Positions 7,074 to 8,341 of a DNA stretch of 8,341 nt are shown here, piece by piece (the stretch's first letter is position 1; every line of letters starts with the position of its first letter). The notes beneath the pieces were generated by a model. It did no database searches. It saw only the letters and a list, made by a program, of their open reading frames with translations, and had not been told where the DNA came from. The translations under genes and the position numbers were made by a program. The DNA comes from Pseudomonadota bacterium (GTDB lineage Bacteria > Hydrothermota > 32-111 > QNBC01): NCBI GenBank assembly GCA_011682715.1, contig JAACEC010000068.1, forward strand, positions 1 through 8,341. The letters run 5' to 3'.

Positions 7074-7541
7074 AAAGAAGAAACGGAAGAAAAGTTACTA
7101 AAGATCAGTCCTACTACGATAGATAAGTTATTAAAAGAAGATGGAAAGAAATATCGATTGAAAGGAAAATCCCGAACAAAACCCGGGATTCTGTTAAAGC
7201 ATCAGATACCAATAAGGACATTTACCGATCGGAATGAAAAGAAACCGGGATTTGTAGAAATAGATCTTGTTGGTCATGATGGTGGAATATTAAAGGGAAA
7301 TTTTCTCTATTCACTTGATGTAACGAATGTATATACAGGATGGACAGAGACAAAAGCAGTTAGAAATAAGGCACATGTATGGGTGTTCAATGCATTGAAA
7401 GAAATAAGAAAAAGATTCCCATTTAAAATATTAAGTATTGATGCGAATAATGGGAGTGAATTCACAGCGGGACAAACCTATTCTGTAATGGCATTTATTC
7501 GTTCTATAACGGGAAAGCCAAATATTCCATTTCCGACATAA
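7074..7541 (+). pseudogene. Transposase fragment 3, rve catalytic core, truncated
   Basis: This frame is open after a stop at 7071-7073 and ends at TAA 7539-7541. From 7086 it reads EEKLLKISPTTIDKLLKEDG, then GKSRTKPGILLKHQIPIRTF, then FVEIDLVGHDGG with the first catalytic Asp, then TGWTETKAVRNKAHVWVF and SIDANNGSEF up to 7462. That is the rve/DDE integrase core of a transposase family usually named only 'integrase catalytic domain' or unclassified ISNCY-like. The second catalytic Asp, expected in DNGSEF, is Asn here (NNGSEF). Homology ends at 7462: the third catalytic Glu and the whole C-terminal third are missing, and the last 26 codons are unrelated. There is no real start codon in this piece; the TTG at 7158 is internal. 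The copy cannot transpose by itself. Confidence 0.75.
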
Positions 7542-7672
7542 ACGGAAGAAGAATAGAAAATGGCAATTTCACCGGGAATAAAAACATAACGATTAGAAGA
7601 ACCGGCGTATACTTCTTGAAATTTAATATAAATGGAAATCGATTGAGCAGAAAGGTGATTATCATAAAGTAA
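7487..7672 (+). pseudogene. Orphan T9SS-type C-terminal sorting tail of an exported protein
   Basis: In the frame ending at TAA 7670-7672, the sequence reads NGIYSFYNGKAKYSISDING, then RRIENG, then TIRRTGVYFLKFNINGNRLS and RKVIIIK. This is the pattern of Por-secretion/T9SS type A tails: a YSIxDxNGRxI strand, then GxYFLKxxxxGxxxxRKVIxxK at the extreme C-terminus. The frame is blocked upstream by TGA at 7457-7459, and transposase sequence in another frame runs to 7462, so the exported protein's body is gone. The join lies between 7463 and ~7487. It has no start or ribosome site of its own. It most likely remains from an insertion or deletion event that fused the transposase remnant to the tail of a lost gene. 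Confidence 0.65.
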
Positions 7673-7700
7673 AAAAAGCGGCATAGCCGCCCTTTTTACT
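7671..7700. terminator. Bidirectional rho-independent terminator
   Basis: An A-run (7671-7677) precedes GCGGC (7678-7682), loop ATA (7683-7685), GCCGC (7686-7690) and then CCTTTTT (7691-7697). The stem is short but GC-rich, with A and T runs on the two flanks, so it works in both directions: for the orphan tail on the plus strand and for the DUF59 gene on the minus strand, whose stop lies at 7696-7698. Confidence 0.75.
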
Positions 7701-7995
7701 TATAGCCTAATCGTTCTTTAGCTGCATCAGACAGCATTTCAACACTCCAGGGAGGCTCAAATGTCAGATTAACATTTGCTTCCTTTACCCCCTCGACAGC
7801 ACTTATCGCATTTTTTGCATCCTGCGTAATCGTCGTTGCAAGAGGGCATCCCGGCACGGTCAATGTCATTGTGACATTGACAACATCGTCCTTGATATCA
7901 ATATTGTATACAAGCCCCAAATCCACGATATTAATTCCTACTTCCGGGTCATATACCGTTGACAATGCCTCAATAATTTTGTTTCTATCTATCAT
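7696..7995 (-). CDS. DUF59/MIP18-family Fe-S cluster assembly factor (SufT/PaaD-like)
   Basis: This 99-residue stand-alone DUF59 protein is expected to help mature iron-sulfur proteins in the cytoplasm, as SufT does in other bacteria. Visible motifs: VYDPEVGINIVDLGLVYNI (14-32), TLTVPGCPLATTI (44-56) with the conserved reactive Cys50, and the LTFEPPW strand (77-83). The length equals that of other single-domain members. I start it at ATG 7995 because GGAGG (8001-8005) lies 5 bases upstream; an in-frame ATG at 8070 would add 25 residues unlike the family and lies upstream of the promoter. No suf or phenylacetate genes are adjacent, so SufT versus another DUF59 role cannot be separated. The gene is monocistronic, between two hairpin terminators. 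Confidence 0.9.
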   Translation of the reverse strand: MIDRNKIIEALSTVYDPEVGINIVDLGLVYNIDIKDDVVNVTMTLTVPGCPLATTITQDAKNAISAVEGVKEANVNLTFEPPWSVEMLSDAAKERLGYK

Positions 7996-8000
7996 ATTTA

Positions 8001-8040
8001 CCTCCGAATGCAATCTATTCGTTTTTTCCCCATTTGTCAA
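8001..8040 (-). promoter_or_regulatory. Sigma-70 promoter with very short leader for the DUF59 gene
   Basis: On the minus strand, TTGACA (8035-8040) lies 17 bases before TAGATT (8012-8017), a perfect -35 and a -10 with four of six consensus matches. The predicted start is near 8005, which puts the GGAGG ribosome site (8001-8005) at the first bases of the mRNA and gives a leader of only ~10 bases. Confidence 0.75.
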
Positions 8041-8090
8041 GTATAAGAAATTATCAGAATAACCACACACCCGAATAAACTATTGTAAAA

Positions 8091-8122
8091 ATGAAAAAGC
8101 GGGAGCATAAGTACGCTCCCGC
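8091..8122 (-). terminator. Rho-independent terminator after the T9SS-tail gene
   Basis: GCGGGAGC (8099-8106) pairs perfectly with GCTCCCGC (8115-8122) around an 8-base loop. On the minus strand the stem is followed by TTTTTCATTTTT, a good terminator 10 bases after the TAG stop of the right-edge gene. It isolates that gene from the DUF59 promoter. Confidence 0.88.
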
Positions 8123-8132
8123 CTGATATAGG

Positions 8133-8341
8133 CTATCTAATAACGGTTATTTTCTTTGAAATCATCTTACCGCCATTAACCAGTTTACATACATAAATAC
8201 CGGCAACGACCTTATTTCCGCTATTATTTCTTCCGTTCCAAGCTGTCTTATAAACACCCGCATTCTTCATTTCGTTCACCAGTGTTTTTACAAGTCTTCC
8301 GCTTAAAGAATAGATAGCAAGTCTTACATTCCCTCTCATTC
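8133..8341 (-). CDS. Exported protein with FlgD-like/T9SS C-terminal tail (partial)
   Basis: Only the last ~68 codons are in the window; the frame is open at the right edge, so the Met at 8337-8339 is internal. The sequence GNVRLAIYSLSGRLVKTLVN, then GVYKTAWNGRNNSGNKVVAG, then IYVCKLVNGGKMISKKITVI-R is the FlgD Ig-like/Por-secretion tail found at the C-terminus of many cell-surface or secreted proteins in T9SS-bearing phyla. The tail directs export across the outer membrane and is usually removed or linked to the surface. The body and activity of the protein are unknown from this window. The stop is TAG at 8133-8135, and a hairpin terminator follows. Confidence 0.85.
   Translation of the reverse strand, partial: MRGNVRLAIYSLSGRLVKTLVNEMKNAGVYKTAWNGRNNSGNKVVAGIYVCKLVNGGKMISKKITVIR

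Noticed and set aside
7158..7160. TTG at 7158 as the start of a separate integrase gene
   Set aside because: Homology to the same transposase continues upstream in frame to 7086, so this codon is internal.
7478..7684. Minus-strand 68-codon ORF
   Set aside because: It lies antisense to the T9SS tail, includes the terminator sequence in its start region and shows no motif.

Overview
The window comes from an AT-rich bacterial chromosome. Two C-terminal tails of the Por/type IX secretion (T9SS) kind point to a diderm of the Fibrobacterota-Chlorobiota-Bacteroidota (FCB) neighbourhood or a related candidate phylum. The best promoters are ordinary sigma-70 types (TTGACA with TATAAT or TAGATT) rather than the Bacteroidota -33/-7 type, so I favour a non-Bacteroidota lineage. 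This placement is inference from motifs; no search was run.

Layout from left to right. (1) 1-117 (+) is the last 38 codons of an NADP-type glutamate dehydrogenase, ending at a shared bidirectional terminator. (2) 162-3126 (-) is one long gene of about 986 codons for a receiver/PEP-pyruvate-binding (PPDK N-terminal) fusion protein. A 4-bp tandem duplication at 2693-2703 splits it into two overlapping frames. (3) 3127-3869 is a decayed stretch: the first ~70 codons of a carbon-starvation transporter (cstA-like), broken off, followed by an unrecognised 91-codon ORF with one membrane segment. (4) 3870-6722 (-) is a compact zinc-uptake operon: a Fur-family repressor (probably Zur), then ZnuA (binding protein), ZnuC (ATPase) and ZnuB (permease), with all genes overlapping. 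It is read from a consensus promoter whose start site sits in a perfect 25-bp palindrome, almost certainly the repressor's own operator. (5) 6786-7462 (+) is the wreck of an rve/DDE transposase, joined to the tail of a T9SS-exported protein (about 7487-7672). (6) 7696-7995 (-) is a small DUF59/MIP18-type Fe-S assembly factor with its own promoter. (7) 8133-8341 (-) is the FlgD-like/T9SS C-terminus of a protein whose body lies outside the window.

How the parts work together: the zur-znuACB operon is a self-contained sense-and-import unit. When zinc is plentiful the repressor would cover the promoter start site and shut off both itself and the transporter. The remaining intact genes (glutamate dehydrogenase, Fe-S factor, exported protein) look like housekeeping genes in separate units. 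The rest of the window records gene decay: a frameshifted large gene, a transporter stub, a dead transposase and an orphan secretion tail.

I see no tRNA, rRNA, CRISPR array, riboswitch or complete mobile element. I do not find a convincing wholly new multi-gene system. The items most worth follow-up are the zinc operator with a possible AUC start codon in the repressor, and the frameshifted receiver/PPDK fusion family.
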